This document shows, one piece after another, positions 44,911-53,465 of a DNA stretch of 64,000 bases (positions are counted from its first letter, which is position 1; each line of letters begins with the position of its first letter). The notes under the pieces are model-generated. The model was not told the origin of the DNA. It saw nothing but the letters and a program-made list of their open reading frames with translations, and ran no database searches. The position numbers were made by a program, and so were the translations under genes. The DNA comes from Hymenobacter psoromatis (GTDB lineage Bacteria; Bacteroidota; Bacteroidia; Cytophagales; Hymenobacteraceae). The stretch lies in assembly GCA_001596155.1 (NCBI GenBank), contig CP014771.1, positions 1 to 64,000 on the forward strand. The letters are read 5' to 3'.

Positions 44911-45126
44911 TTAAGTCGCACTGGACTTGAACAGCTGCGGATAAATGGTCCGTTGCTCGTAGTAATAAATTAACGCTGTCAGCACCTCAAATTCATCGCG
45001 CACATCCTGGCTAGGTGAATTATAGGCTTGGGCTACCAATAATTCATCTAATCGCAGATGCGCTTGCGCTAATTCCTCATTGGAGCGAATGGGCGAAACG
45101 GTCGTAATCGTTTGAAGCGCGAGCAT
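44911..45126 (-). CDS. Short HigA-like antitoxin lacking its HTH
   Basis: A 71-residue protein directly downstream (10 nt) of higB. The N-terminal pattern (RSNEELAQAHLRLDELLVAQ, DEFEVLTALIYYYEQ) resembles the N-terminal part of HigA antitoxins, but the XRE helix-turn-helix that normally follows is absent: the frame stops at 44911. It may be a truncated antitoxin that still binds toxin but not DNA, or a decayed one. Confidence 0.6.
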   Translation of the reverse strand: MLALQTITTVSPIRSNEELAQAHLRLDELLVAQAYNSPSQDVRDEFEVLTALIYYYEQRTIYPQLFKSSAT

Positions 45127-45136
45127 AACAGGGGAA

Positions 45137-45430
45137 TTAAATAGTAGCTACGTCTAGTAAATCATAGGCACTGTGCGGGCCAATGAAGCGAATAAACAGC
45201 GTGCGTACCCGGTAGATAATCAAGACAACTAGCCGATACTTGTTGCCACCGATGTTAAAGACTACGCGGTCGTTGGCAACCAGCGAGGCATTAGGGTAAA
45301 CTGCTTTCAACTCATTGGGCGTTCCCCAATCGGCTTGTTCCACAGTCGTTATCCACTGGCTTAGGCTGGCGCGGGCATCGGGGTAAGCTTCGATAAACTC
45401 CCGCAACGGCTGTAGTTTGATGATAACCAT
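45137..45430 (-). CDS. higB: HigB family toxin
   Basis: A 97-residue RelE-superfamily mRNA interferase. HigB hallmarks are seen: LREFIEAYPDARASLSQWI, EQADWGTPNELKAVYPNASLV and VVFNIGGNKYRLVVLIIY. The start ATG 45430 matches the family; an in-frame ATG at 45451 adds seven residues. Gene order toxin first, antitoxin second is normal for higBA. Confidence 0.88.
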   Translation of the reverse strand: MVIIKLQPLREFIEAYPDARASLSQWITTVEQADWGTPNELKAVYPNASLVANDRVVFNIGGNKYRLVVLIIYRVRTLFIRFIGPHSAYDLLDVATI

Positions 45431-45489
45431 AAACGAAAAGTAGTAAATCAATTTCTCCCCGCCACCGATAAATCATCGTCCACTTCCTC

Positions 45490-45675
45490 TCAGTGCAGCC
45501 CGGCCGGGCCGCCGCCGATGGTCACTTGTTGCCGTTGCTCGGGCCGGGCCGCCAGCAGCCTCGGAAACCAGAGCAGCGGCACGCTCACCGTGCGGCCATC
45601 GGTGAGTTGCACGTGCATAGTGCTATCATCGAAGCTAACGGCTTGGGCGAGAGCGGTGGTGGGGTAGTAACTCAT
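45490..45675 (-). CDS. DUF2442 protein
   Basis: A 61-residue DUF2442 protein: VSFDDSTMHVQLTDGRTVSVPLLWFPRLLAA. These small proteins often accompany TA modules and are thought to act as antitoxin-like partners; function is unproven. ATG 45675 overlaps the stop codon of the disrupted vapC copy 2 (ATGA), so it was the third gene of that operon. A degenerate second copy lies at 48126-48214. Confidence 0.8.
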   Translation of the reverse strand: MSYYPTTALAQAVSFDDSTMHVQLTDGRTVSVPLLWFPRLLAARPEQRQQVTIGGGPAGLH

Positions 45676-46592
45676 TGCGTCCAATTAACCAGTTGCAAGC
45701 CCGCTATCCGCTCATAATGCCGGGTATTGTTGGTGGCTAAAACAAGCCCGTTGGCCAGTGCTACCCCCGCGATTAAGGTATCAGTATGCTCAATGCTTAA
45801 ACCACGCCGGCGTAAATCGGCCTCAATCTGCGCCGCAATGGCTGCCGATTCTGCCGTTACAGGCAGCAGGTTGCTTAGAAGCTGTTTGAGTTAAATTTGA
45901 GGTAAAACCCTCTTATTTTCTTTATGCGTCAAAAATCTTATACTTCGGATTTATCTGAGCGGGATTGGCAGCGAATTTTACCGTTGATTGTGGTGCGGCG
46001 CACCAGTAAATGGCCCCTGCTGGACGTGTTCAATGGTATCTTATACGTGCTGAAAAACGGGTGCGGCTGGCGCGATATACCCGGCGATTTTCCACCTTGG
46101 CAAACTGTTTATTTCTACTTTGGCAAGTGGGAGAAAGAAGGCTTGTTTGAAAGTATAAACGCTTGTTTAAACGTTGATTACCGCGAGAGTGTAAAAAAAA
46201 TGCTTGTCCAAGCGCCGTGATTATCGACTCCCAAAGCGTGAAAAATTCGGCCACCAGCACCACGCATATCGGCTTTGATGGGGGCAAACTTATCAAAGGC
46301 CGTAAGCGCTTCGTCGTCGCCGATACGCTCGGCAATGTGCTGGCCAGCAAAGTGACGGCCGCCAATGCCCATGATGGGCAGACGGCCATCCAGTTCTGGG
46401 ACGACTTACTCGCCCATAACGTCCTGCTGCAGGAAGTCAAAATCATTTATATTGATGGCGGCTTTCGCGGCGAATTTGTGGACCACATGGCTAATAAGTA
46501 CGGAATTCGGGTGGAGGTGCCCACGCAGATAGTGCGCCAGCGGAAGGGCTTTTGCATCCATGCCAAGCGCTGGATTGTTGAGCGCACACTAG

Positions 46593-47410
46593 AGCGTGAG
46601 GACAATTATCGAAGCCAATCTATGGCTGCTGCCATATGCCAAAAAGCCAGAAACGAAACAACGGTTTTTTCATAGCGCGTTGCCAGTCGTCGGTATTGCT
46701 TGAGGCGACCGAAAAACCGCTCTATTTTGTTGCGGTCGCGGTAGGTTTCTTCGTCTATCGAGGCTGGCTCCAGTCGGTTGGGACGGTTCGGAATGACCGC
46801 CTCGATGCCCTGTTGGGCGCAATAAGCGCGGGTTTCATCGCTATCATAAGCCGTGTCAGCCAGTACTTTACCCGGTGCCAAGTCCGCCAGTAGTGGCAGG
46901 GCCTGCGGGCTATCACCGGCCTGGCCTTCAGTGGCTATCAGGCGCACGGCGTTGCCTAAGGCGTCGACGCAGCCGTGGATTTTGGTGCCGATGCCGCCCC
47001 GGCTGCGGCCCAGGCACTCGGTAACGGGGTCGCTTTTTTTTGGCCAGCCGAATGCTGGTGGGCCCGCACGACTGTCGAATCGAGCATGACCCAGTCCAAA
47101 TCCGGCGTTTTGACGGCCTCAAATAAGCGGAGCCAGACCCCTTTTTGGGCTAATCGGCGAAAGCGTTTGCAAACGGAATTGGTCTTGCCAAAGCGTTCAG
47201 GCAAGTCGGCCCACGGACAGCCGGTACGCGCAATCCAGAGTACAGCGTTGAAAAACAAGCGATTATCTGTAGCCGTCACGCCACAATCGGTGGCTTTGCC
47301 GGAAAGGTGAGGGGCGACCAAGGCCCAAGTGGCATCGGAAACTTCGTGACGGCGCATAAATCAGAAATTAACAACAAAGATATATTAACCGGCGTTATTG
47401 TCCTCACGCC
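46593..47410. mobile_element. IS5-family element IS-B nested in IS-A
   Basis: 818 bp with ends AGCGTGAGGACAATTA (left) and GGCGTGAGGACAATAA (right end, complement). Target duplication CTAG at 46589-46592 and 47411-47414. Both ends and the duplication are intact, so it inserted recently relative to IS-A. Confidence 0.92.
46606..47357 (-). CDS. IS-B transposase (two frames, -1 frameshift)
   Basis: Frame 1 (47357-46956) begins MRRHEVSDATWALVAPHLSG with DUF4096-like NAVLWIARTGCPWADLPERFG and the first catalytic Asp in WVMLDSTVVRAHQHSAG. After an A8 run (T8 on the plus strand, 47034-47041) a -1 shift leads into SDPVTECLGRSRGGIGTKIH and on through frame 2: VLADTAYDSDETR, then RNKIERFFGRLKQYRR, giving a DDE transposase of about 250 residues. 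No other break, so it may be active. Confidence 0.88.
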
Positions 47411-47719
47411 CTAGCCTGGGTTACGAATAACCGCAGATTAGCAAGATGTTACGAAAGAAAAATAGCCAGTGAAAATGCTTTTATCTTACTAAGTAATAGT
47501 AGAAGAATAGTCAAGAAAATTTAACCCAAACAGCTTCTTAACGAAAGGATGGCTCGCAGGCGGCCCAACTGCGTGCGGGCATCGCGATACAGCAGGCCGT
47601 TCAGGGCCTCGTAGTAAGTGATTACGCTTACCTGAAGCAGTCCGTGCGCCAATCCATAGGTTTCTGCCCGCTTGCTGACAAGGAGATTACGACGCACCAA
47701 CTCGGACACAATGGCGGTG

Positions 47720-47983
47720 TCAAGCAGGGTGGGCTTCATCATCCATAAACGGATTGGGGCGCGTAAATAACTCAGCCCGTGTGCGCTGCATGTGGGCCTC
47801 CACGTCTGCCCAAGCCTCCGGGCTAAGGTCATCGGGGCCAGTCAGTAGCTCGTGCAGCCTGGCCGCTATTGCTTCGTTGGAAACAGGGGTAGGTAATAGG
47901 GTTTGCACCAGTTCATGCACTTTGTCCAGATGCTCGGGCGGCACCTGGTGGAGTTCTTGGATAATCGTTTCGAGGGTTACCAT
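47720..47983 (-). CDS. vapB: VapB-like antitoxin (copy 2)
   Basis: An 87-residue antitoxin: MVTLETIIQELHQVPPEHLDKV, a central helical part, and the toxin-binding tail RTRAELFTRPNPFMDDE. It is intact, unlike copy 1, but its vapC is split by IS-A. The upstream 50 bp are nearly identical to those before copy 1 (around 44828-44870), so the whole promoter and module were duplicated. Confidence 0.8.
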   Translation of the reverse strand: MVTLETIIQELHQVPPEHLDKVHELVQTLLPTPVSNEAIAARLHELLTGPDDLSPEAWADVEAHMQRTRAELFTRPNPFMDDEAHPA

Positions 47984-48125
47984 AGCGCCGGGTTTTTAGG
48001 TAGCCTAAGTTACGAAGGTTTCAGGTAGCGGCTTAGGTAGAGACAGGCTTAGTCCGCTTTATAGATTGTGGCTAATTTCCCCCGCTAATAGCCCCGCCAA
48101 TGACAAATCCTTATCCAGTTCCTCC

Positions 48126-48214
48126 TAGTGCAGCCCGCGCCCACCGCCGCCGATAGTTACTTGTGCCCGCTGCTCGGGCCGGGCCGCCAGCAGCCTCGGA
48201 AACTAGAGGAGAGG
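48126..48214 (-). pseudogene. DUF2442 remnant
   Basis: About 90 nt similar to the 3' part of the DUF2442 gene at 45490 (GCTCGGGCCGGGCCGCCAGC shared), but with stop codons and no start. It marks an older duplication of the TA cluster. Confidence 0.65.
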
Positions 48215-48255
48215 CGCTCTAAATACTTAGAGTTTCAACTTGATTTCATGTAAAA

Positions 48256-48726
48256 TCACTTACTCTTGATGTAAGTCTTGTTACCATTGCCATTAATATA
48301 ATATCTGCCTCCGCGTGGCCCAGTTTGAATAATTTGGCTATTTTCTGAAGTTTTTGTCGGATTTGTTATGTCGAAAGCTTTACGTAAATAAGCACTTCGA
48401 CTTCTGTAATTGATTGATGAAATGAGTACAAATACTGGTCTACTGTCAGTATAATTTACTTTATACCAAGGCCCATTGCTGCTGAGTGTTCGAACTTTAA
48501 TATCTGGCGGTATAACTCCTAATGGTGTTGACATAGAATCAGGCGAAGCGTAATAGTAGACTTCCCTTGATGAGGGTGTTTTGATTGATTCGCTAACTGG
48601 TTTTTCACAGGCAGAAAAATTATCTACCGTTAACGTATAATCTTTTGAATTCACCCCACGATGCATAGAATTAGAACAAGAAAAAGCTAAACCACAGTAA
48701 AGAAATATAATTAAGCTATTTTTCAT
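48256..48726 (-). CDS. Small lipoprotein with C-terminal GPRGGRYY...NKTYI motif
   Basis: A 156-residue exported protein with a lipobox-like signal (LAFSCSN). The body has an SH3-like stretch (REVYYYASPDSMSTPLGVI, NGPWYKVNYTDSRPVFV). The last 20 residues, TGPRGGRYYINGNGNKTYI, resemble short basic adaptor motifs found at the ends of viral and secreted toxin proteins (PF08789-like). Base composition is clearly more AT-rich than the surrounding genome, suggesting recent transfer. ATG 48726 is the only start giving a signal peptide. Confidence 0.65.
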   Translation of the reverse strand: MKNSLIIFLYCGLAFSCSNSMHRGVNSKDYTLTVDNFSACEKPVSESIKTPSSREVYYYASPDSMSTPLGVIPPDIKVRTLSSNGPWYKVNYTDSRPVFVLISSINYRSRSAYLRKAFDITNPTKTSENSQIIQTGPRGGRYYINGNGNKTYIKSK

Positions 48727-48750
48727 GCAAGGTAATAATAAGAGGTTGCG

Positions 48751-48795
48751 AAAAAACCCCCGCGCCAGCCTCATAAGCCAATGCGGGGGTTCTTT
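48751..48795 (-). terminator. Terminator after icd
   Basis: ACCCCCGC / GCGGGGGT stem over a 19-nt loop; read on the minus strand it ends in T6, 24 nt after the icd stop. Confidence 0.8.
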
Positions 48796-48818
48796 ATCAA
48801 TTGGCAACCGCCAAATTA

Positions 48819-50084
48819 CTACATATTCTTCACAATCTCCTCCCCAAACTCGCTCGTTTTGAGGAGGGTAGCGCCTTCCATCTGGCGCTCGAAGTCGTAG
48901 GTGACGCGCTTGCTTTCGATGGCGGCTTCGAGGCCCTTGTTAATGAGGGCGGCGGCTTCTTTCCAGCCCAGGTGCTCCAGCATCATCACGCCCGAGAGGA
49001 TGACCGAGCCGGGGTTCACCTTGTCCTGGTTGGCGTATTTGGGCGCGGTGCCGTGGGTCGCCTCGAAGATGGCGTGGCCGGTCAGGTAGTTGATGTTCGC
49101 GCCCGGCGCGATGCCGATGCCGCCCACGATGGCCGCCAGCGCGTCGGAAATGTAGTCGCCGTTCAGGTTCAGGGTCGCTACCACCGAGTACTCGGCGGGG
49201 CGCAGCAGAATCTGCTGTAGGAAAGCATCGGCGATGCTGTCCTTGATGATGAGCTTGCCTTGGTCCTGGGCCTGCTTTTGCAGGGCGTCGGCCACGGCCA
49301 CACCCTGCTTGGCCACGATTTTATCGTACTGCGCCCAGGTAAACACCTTAGAGCCAAACTCCTTCTCGGCCAACTCGTAGCCCCAGGTTTTGAAAGCCCC
49401 TTCGGTAAACTTCATGATGTTGCCCTTATGCACCAACGTCACTGACGGCAGCTTGTGCTCCAGGGCATACTTGATGGCGGCGCGCACGAGGCGCTCGGTG
49501 CCTTCCTTGCTCACCGGCTTGATGCCGAACGACGACGACTCGGGGAAGCGAATCTTCTTCACGCCCATCTCGTCTTGCAGGAATTCGAGCATTTTCTGGG
49601 CCTGCGGCGTGCCGTTCATGTACTCGATGCCGGCGTAGATATCCTCCGTGTTTTCGCGGAAAATGACCATGTTGGTCAGCTCCGGGTGCTTCACCGGCGA
49701 GGGTACGCCGTCGTAGTAGCGCACGGGGCGCACGCAGGCGTAGAGGTCCAGCTCTTGGCGCAGGGCCACGTTCAGCGAGCGAATGCCGCCGCCGACGGGG
49801 GTAGTGAGCGGGCCTTTGATGCCCACCAGGTATTCGCGGAAAGCGTCGAGGGTTTCGGTCGGCAACCAGTTGTTGAGCTGCTTGAAGGCTTTTTCGCCGG
49901 CCAGCACTTCCTTCCACATTAGCTTCCTTTTGCCGCCGTAGGCTTTTTCTACCGCCGCGTCGAATACGAGCTGCGCGGCGCGCCAAATGTCCGGACCCGT
50001 ACCGTCGCCCTCGATGTAGGGAATAATCGGTTGGTCGGGTACGTTCAGCTTGCCATTTTTAATGGTGATTTTCTGCTCTGCCAT
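48819..50084 (-). CDS. icd: NADP-dependent isocitrate dehydrogenase
   Basis: A 421-residue TCA-cycle enzyme converting isocitrate to 2-oxoglutarate. Motifs: [63 protein letters not shown], and [21 protein letters not shown] with the catalytic Asp. Monocistronic, with a terminator after it and a long REP-like hairpin before it. Confidence 0.96.
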   Translation of the reverse strand: MAEQKITIKNGKLNVPDQPIIPYIEGDGTGPDIWRAAQLVFDAAVEKAYGGKRKLMWKEVLAGEKAFKQLNNWLPTETLDAFREYLVGIKGPLTTPVGGGIRSLNVALRQELDLYACVRPVRYYDGVPSPVKHPELTNMVIFRENTEDIYAGIEYMNGTPQAQKMLEFLQDEMGVKKIRFPESSSFGIKPVSKEGTERLVRAAIKYALEHKLPSVTLVHKGNIMKFTEGAFKTWGYELAEKEFGSKVFTWAQYDKIVAKQGVAVADALQKQAQDQGKLIIKDSIADAFLQQILLRPAEYSVVATLNLNGDYISDALAAIVGGIGIAPGANINYLTGHAIFEATHGTAPKYANQDKVNPGSVILSGVMMLEHLGWKEAAALINKGLEAAIESKRVTYDFERQMEGATLLKTSEFGEEIVKNM

Positions 50085-50148
50085 GAGGAAAAAGGTTGTC
50101 TATTTAATCGTTATTCAGGTTCGGGTGGGAAGTCAGTGTTAAATCGTT

Positions 50149-50260
50149 GTCCTTGCGAGCGAAGCGCGGCAATCGCACCGGAACGATTCTAGAACGAGCT
50201 AGCGAAACGACCGGTGCGAGTATCGTTCGGATGCGATTGCCGCGCTTCGCTCGCAAGGAC
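50149..50260. repeat. 29-bp perfect hairpin (GTCCTTGCGAGCG family)
   Basis: Arms 50149-50177 and 50232-50260 are perfect complements (GTCCTTGCGAGCGAAGCGCG...). Inside, ACCGGAACGAT-like sequence forms a second partial stem. It sits between the M16 protease and icd genes. Confidence 0.88.
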
Positions 50261-50269
50261 AAAAATTAT

Positions 50270-53200
50270 TTAATACCCAAAAATCTCTTTTAGGGTAAGT
50301 TGTTGAACGGCACCGTACTTGGCCAATTCCTTGAAATTCAGTCTATCCTTGGAGCCGATAACCAGAATAACCTGGTTCTGCCCCCGGATTTTAGCCTGCT
50401 GAAATTTCTGTAGTTCGGCAAACGTCATGTTTTGGGTTTGGTCGTACACGTCGCGGCGCACGTCATAATCGAGGCCCAGGCGGCGCGCGCGCTCGTAGCT
50501 GAGCAGCACGCCTTCGTGGGTGATGCGTTCGGTGGCGATGCTGTTGCGGATACTTTGCTTAGCAATGGCCAGGTTGGCGTCGGCCAGCGGCATGTCGGTT
50601 AGCAGGCTTTCCATGCCGCTCATGGCCTCGGGCAGCTTGTCGCTCTGCGTGCCGATGTAGCTCACGATGTAGTTGGAGCGCCCGGTTTTATCAGCATTCG
50701 CGTAGCGCGACATGGCCGAGTAGGCCAGCGCCTTGCTCTCGCGCAAATCCTGAAACACGATGCTGCCCATGCCGCCGCCGAAGTACTCGTTGTACAGCGC
50801 CACCGTCGGGACCATTGCTTTATTATAAATGTCGCCCTTGGTTAGGAACAGGATTTCAGCCTGCACCATGTTGTAATCGACCCAGTAAACCTTTTTATTT
50901 TTCAAAGGTTGCTCGGCAAAATCCTTAGCAGCTGGGTCTGGCTTTAGGACGGCAGGGGTCTGGTGTTTGGTACGGATAACGTTCGTAATACCAGTGACTT
51001 CGCGCGGCCCATAATACAACACGCGGTGCTGGTAGGTGGGTAGGGATTTTAGCAGCGCCGTTAGTTTCTCCGGCTTCAGCATCTTCAACTGCGCCTCGGA
51101 TACCACATCCGTAAACGGATTGCGCGGGCCGTACTTGGCGTAGTTCAGCATGGCCTGATTCAGAATCACGCCCTTGTTGAGCTTGGCATCCTGGCGTTGC
51201 TTCAAAATGCCGGCCACCTGGTTTTTGAGGGCCGCCGCGTCGAGGCGCGGACTATTGAGCAGCTGCTCAAACAGCTTGAGCGCCGGCTCCAGGTTGCTAT
51301 CCAGCCCGCTGAGGCTGATGAGCACGCGGTCCTGGCTGCTGCTGACGGCGAACGAACAGCCCAGCTTGTAAAACTCCTGCTGCAGCTGCGCCGCCGAATA
51401 TTGGCTGGTGCCGAGGTACTGCAAATAATCCGTGGCTACGTCAAGCAGCGGGTTATTATTAGTACCCAGGTCGATGGCGAAGAACAGACTGAACAGACCG
51501 TTCTCGGTATTCTTCGTGTAGTAGAGGGGTAGGCCGGGCTTTATTTCGGCCGTCTGAATATCCTTTTTATAATCGATAAAAACCGGCTTCAACTCGGTGC
51601 TGGGCAGCTTCGACACTTCGGTGTAGAAAACCGAAGCCGCGTCGCGGTTGGCCGGCACCGGCGTAATGGCGGGCTTAATCACCTTCACCGTATTGGGGTC
51701 CTTGCCGGTGCGCTTAAACACCGCCACGTAATCCTGCCCGTAGTTATCGTTAGCAAATTTGATGATTTCCGCCTTCGTAATGGTCGCAAAATCAACATCC
51801 TGCCGCACGTAGTCGGCCCAGCTCACGCGCTCGATAAACGACTCGTACATGGCCGAGGCGCGGGCCTCGTTGCTTTCGTAGCTCTTGGTGCGGCTCAGCT
51901 GCTCGTTGTTGACGATGGCCGGGATGAGCCAGTCGGGGAAGTCGCCGCGCTTCACCTTCTCCACCTCGGCCAGCATGAGCCCTTTCACGTCTTCCAGCTG
52001 CTGGCCCTGGCGCGGCGTGCCGTAGAGCACGTGCGTCGAGTAGTCGTCGTTGAGGTCGGCGAAAGTCTGGGCTTGCAGCACTTTCTGCTGCTGATTCAGG
52101 TCGAGGTCGAAGAGGCCGGCCTGGCCGTTGGTCAGGATTTTGTCCATCATGCGCAGGCGCAGGCCGTCGCGGGTGGCCTTGCCGGGCAGGCGGTAGCCCA
52201 GCATCACGTTTTCCGACGCCGGCCCCACTACCTCCTTCACGAGGGGGGTAGTAATCGGCTTCTCCACCGGCGCGGTGAAGGTGGGCACCGGCTTGCTTGG
52301 TAATTCCCCAAAGTACTTGTCAATCAGCCGGATGGTCTGGTCATAATCCAGGTCACCGCTCAGGCAGAGCGCCATGTTGCCGGGAACATAATATTGGCCG
52401 AAGTACTTTTTAATCTCAGTAATCGACGGGTTTTGCAGGTGCTCAATCGTGCCGATGGTAGTTTGGGTGCCGTAGGGGTGGGTAGGGTAGAGGCTGGCGT
52501 TCAGCGTCTCAAACTCCTTGTTGAAATCCGAGTCCAGGCCCCGATTCTTCTCCTCATACACTGCCTCCAACTCGGTATGAAACAGGCGCGGCACCATTTC
52601 CTTGAGGCGCTCGCTCTGCACGGCGGCCCACTTTTCGAGCTGGTTGCTCGGAATATCTTCCTGGTAAACAGTCTCTTCGTTCGAGGTGTGCGCGTTCGAG
52701 CCCTTGGCCCCGATGCTGCCCATCAGCTTGTCATACTCGTTGGGGATGGCATAGCGCGCCGCTACCCCCGAGATGGAGTCAATCTGGTGATATGTCCGCT
52801 TGCGGGCCAACGGGTCGTTGCGCTCGCCGCGATACGTTTCGTACAGCGCCTCAATCTTATCCAACTCCGGCTTTTCCTTGCTCCAGTCCTTGGTCCCGAG
52901 CCGCGAAGTGCCCTTGAACACCATGTGCTCCAGGTAATGCGCGAGGCCGGTGGCCGTGGCCGGGTCGTTCTTAGAGCCGGCGCGCACGGCCAGATATGTC
53001 TGAATGCGCGGCGCGTTCTTGTAGTCTGACAGGTAGACTTTTAAGCCATTAGCCAGCGTATACACGCGCACACCGAGCGGGTCGTTGGGCGCGGTCTCGT
53101 AGCGGTATTCCGGGGGGGTAGGGACCGTGGCGGGGGCAACGGCGGCGGCCGTAACGGCGGGCTTACTCGATTGACACTGCGTAGTGAGGCCGAGGGCGGC

Positions 53201-53278
53201 CAGCGCGGGCAGCAGGAGTAACAACGGTCGATTCACAAACAGGGTAGTCAGAGCGCGAGGGATTTGCAATAAGGGCAC
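50270..53278 (-). CDS. M16 family zinc protease (two-domain, lipoprotein-like)
   Basis: A 1002-residue insulinase/pitrilysin-family protease. The zinc motif HYLEH (His114, Glu117, His118) is followed by the distal Glu in LEAVYEEKNRG. The N-terminus is hydrophobic with a Cys (LTTQC), consistent with a lipoprotein. The C-terminal half repeats the M16 fold without the zinc motif (inactive domain), giving a closed-chamber peptidase in the periplasm. A proline/alanine linker at 40-56 contains a G-rich motif on the complementary strand. Confidence 0.9.
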   Translation of the reverse strand: MPLLQIPRALTTLFVNRPLLLLLPALAALGLTTQCQSSKPAVTAAAVAPATVPTPPEYRYETAPNDPLGVRVYTLANGLKVYLSDYKNAPRIQTYLAVRAGSKNDPATATGLAHYLEHMVFKGTSRLGTKDWSKEKPELDKIEALYETYRGERNDPLARKRTYHQIDSISGVAARYAIPNEYDKLMGSIGAKGSNAHTSNEETVYQEDIPSNQLEKWAAVQSERLKEMVPRLFHTELEAVYEEKNRGLDSDFNKEFETLNASLYPTHPYGTQTTIGTIEHLQNPSITEIKKYFGQYYVPGNMALCLSGDLDYDQTIRLIDKYFGELPSKPVPTFTAPVEKPITTPLVKEVVGPASENVMLGYRLPGKATRDGLRLRMMDKILTNGQAGLFDLDLNQQQKVLQAQTFADLNDDYSTHVLYGTPRQGQQLEDVKGLMLAEVEKVKRGDFPDWLIPAIVNNEQLSRTKSYESNEARASAMYESFIERVSWADYVRQDVDFATITKAEIIKFANDNYGQDYVAVFKRTGKDPNTVKVIKPAITPVPANRDAASVFYTEVSKLPSTELKPVFIDYKKDIQTAEIKPGLPLYYTKNTENGLFSLFFAIDLGTNNNPLLDVATDYLQYLGTSQYSAAQLQQEFYKLGCSFAVSSSQDRVLISLSGLDSNLEPALKLFEQLLNSPRLDAAALKNQVAGILKQRQDAKLNKGVILNQAMLNYAKYGPRNPFTDVVSEAQLKMLKPEKLTALLKSLPTYQHRVLYYGPREVTGITNVIRTKHQTPAVLKPDPAAKDFAEQPLKNKKVYWVDYNMVQAEILFLTKGDIYNKAMVPTVALYNEYFGGGMGSIVFQDLRESKALAYSAMSRYANADKTGRSNYIVSYIGTQSDKLPEAMSGMESLLTDMPLADANLAIAKQSIRNSIATERITHEGVLLSYERARRLGLDYDVRRDVYDQTQNMTFAELQKFQQAKIRGQNQVILVIGSKDRLNFKELAKYGAVQQLTLKEIFGY

Positions 53279-53465
53279 AAAGGTAGAAGTTCGTACGGGG
53301 AATAAAAAACAAAAAATTCAATTCCGCTGGGTTACCTTTCGCGGTTGGGCCAGAACGAGTAGTAGCTTAAAAGACACGCATTTGCGCCAAATCGTTGCGG
53401 CTGTTCGCAATAAAGGCCGGGTTGCCGCGTCCACCGGGGCACATTTAATTTCCCTTATCTCTCCA

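Larger units (their letters stand above)
45924..47524 (+). pseudogene. IS-A transposase (two frames, interrupted by IS-B)
   Basis: Frame 1 (45924-46220) begins MRQKSYTSDLSERDWQRILP and includes NGCGWRDIPGDFPPW. Frame 2 holds the DDE-type core: AVIIDSQSVKNSAT, IYIDGGFRGEF, WIVERT. A run of eight A at 46193-46200 allows a -1 shift (VKK then NACPSAVIIDSQ). IS-B splits the frame after WIVERTL. Removing IS-B plus one CTAG restores WIVERTLAWVTNNRRLARCY to a stop at 47522-47524, about 259 residues. Inactive as it stands. Confidence 0.9.
45878..47537. mobile_element. IS5-family element IS-A, carrying a nested element
   Basis: Terminal inverted repeats GAAGCTGTTTGAGTTAAATTT (left, 45878) and GAAGCTGTTTGGGTTAAATTT (right end, complement, 47537). 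Target duplication TTA at 45875-45877 and 47538-47540. Without the nested element it is 838 bp. Two-frame transposase with an A8 slippery run, as in IS5-family groups that use frameshifting. Confidence 0.92.
45672..47739 (-). pseudogene. vapC: VapC toxin (copy 2) interrupted by nested insertion sequences
   Basis: The 5' part (47739-47538) encodes MKPTLLDTAIVSELV to LRAILS; the 3' part (45874-45672) encodes SNLLPVTAESAAIAAQ to LQLVNWTQ. Joining them with one copy of the TTA duplication restores a 134-residue PIN protein, exactly the length of copy 1. The insert is an IS5-family element at 45878-47537. The acidic PIN residues were intact before insertion. The antitoxin gene 47720-47983 overlaps its 5' end. 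Confidence 0.92.
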
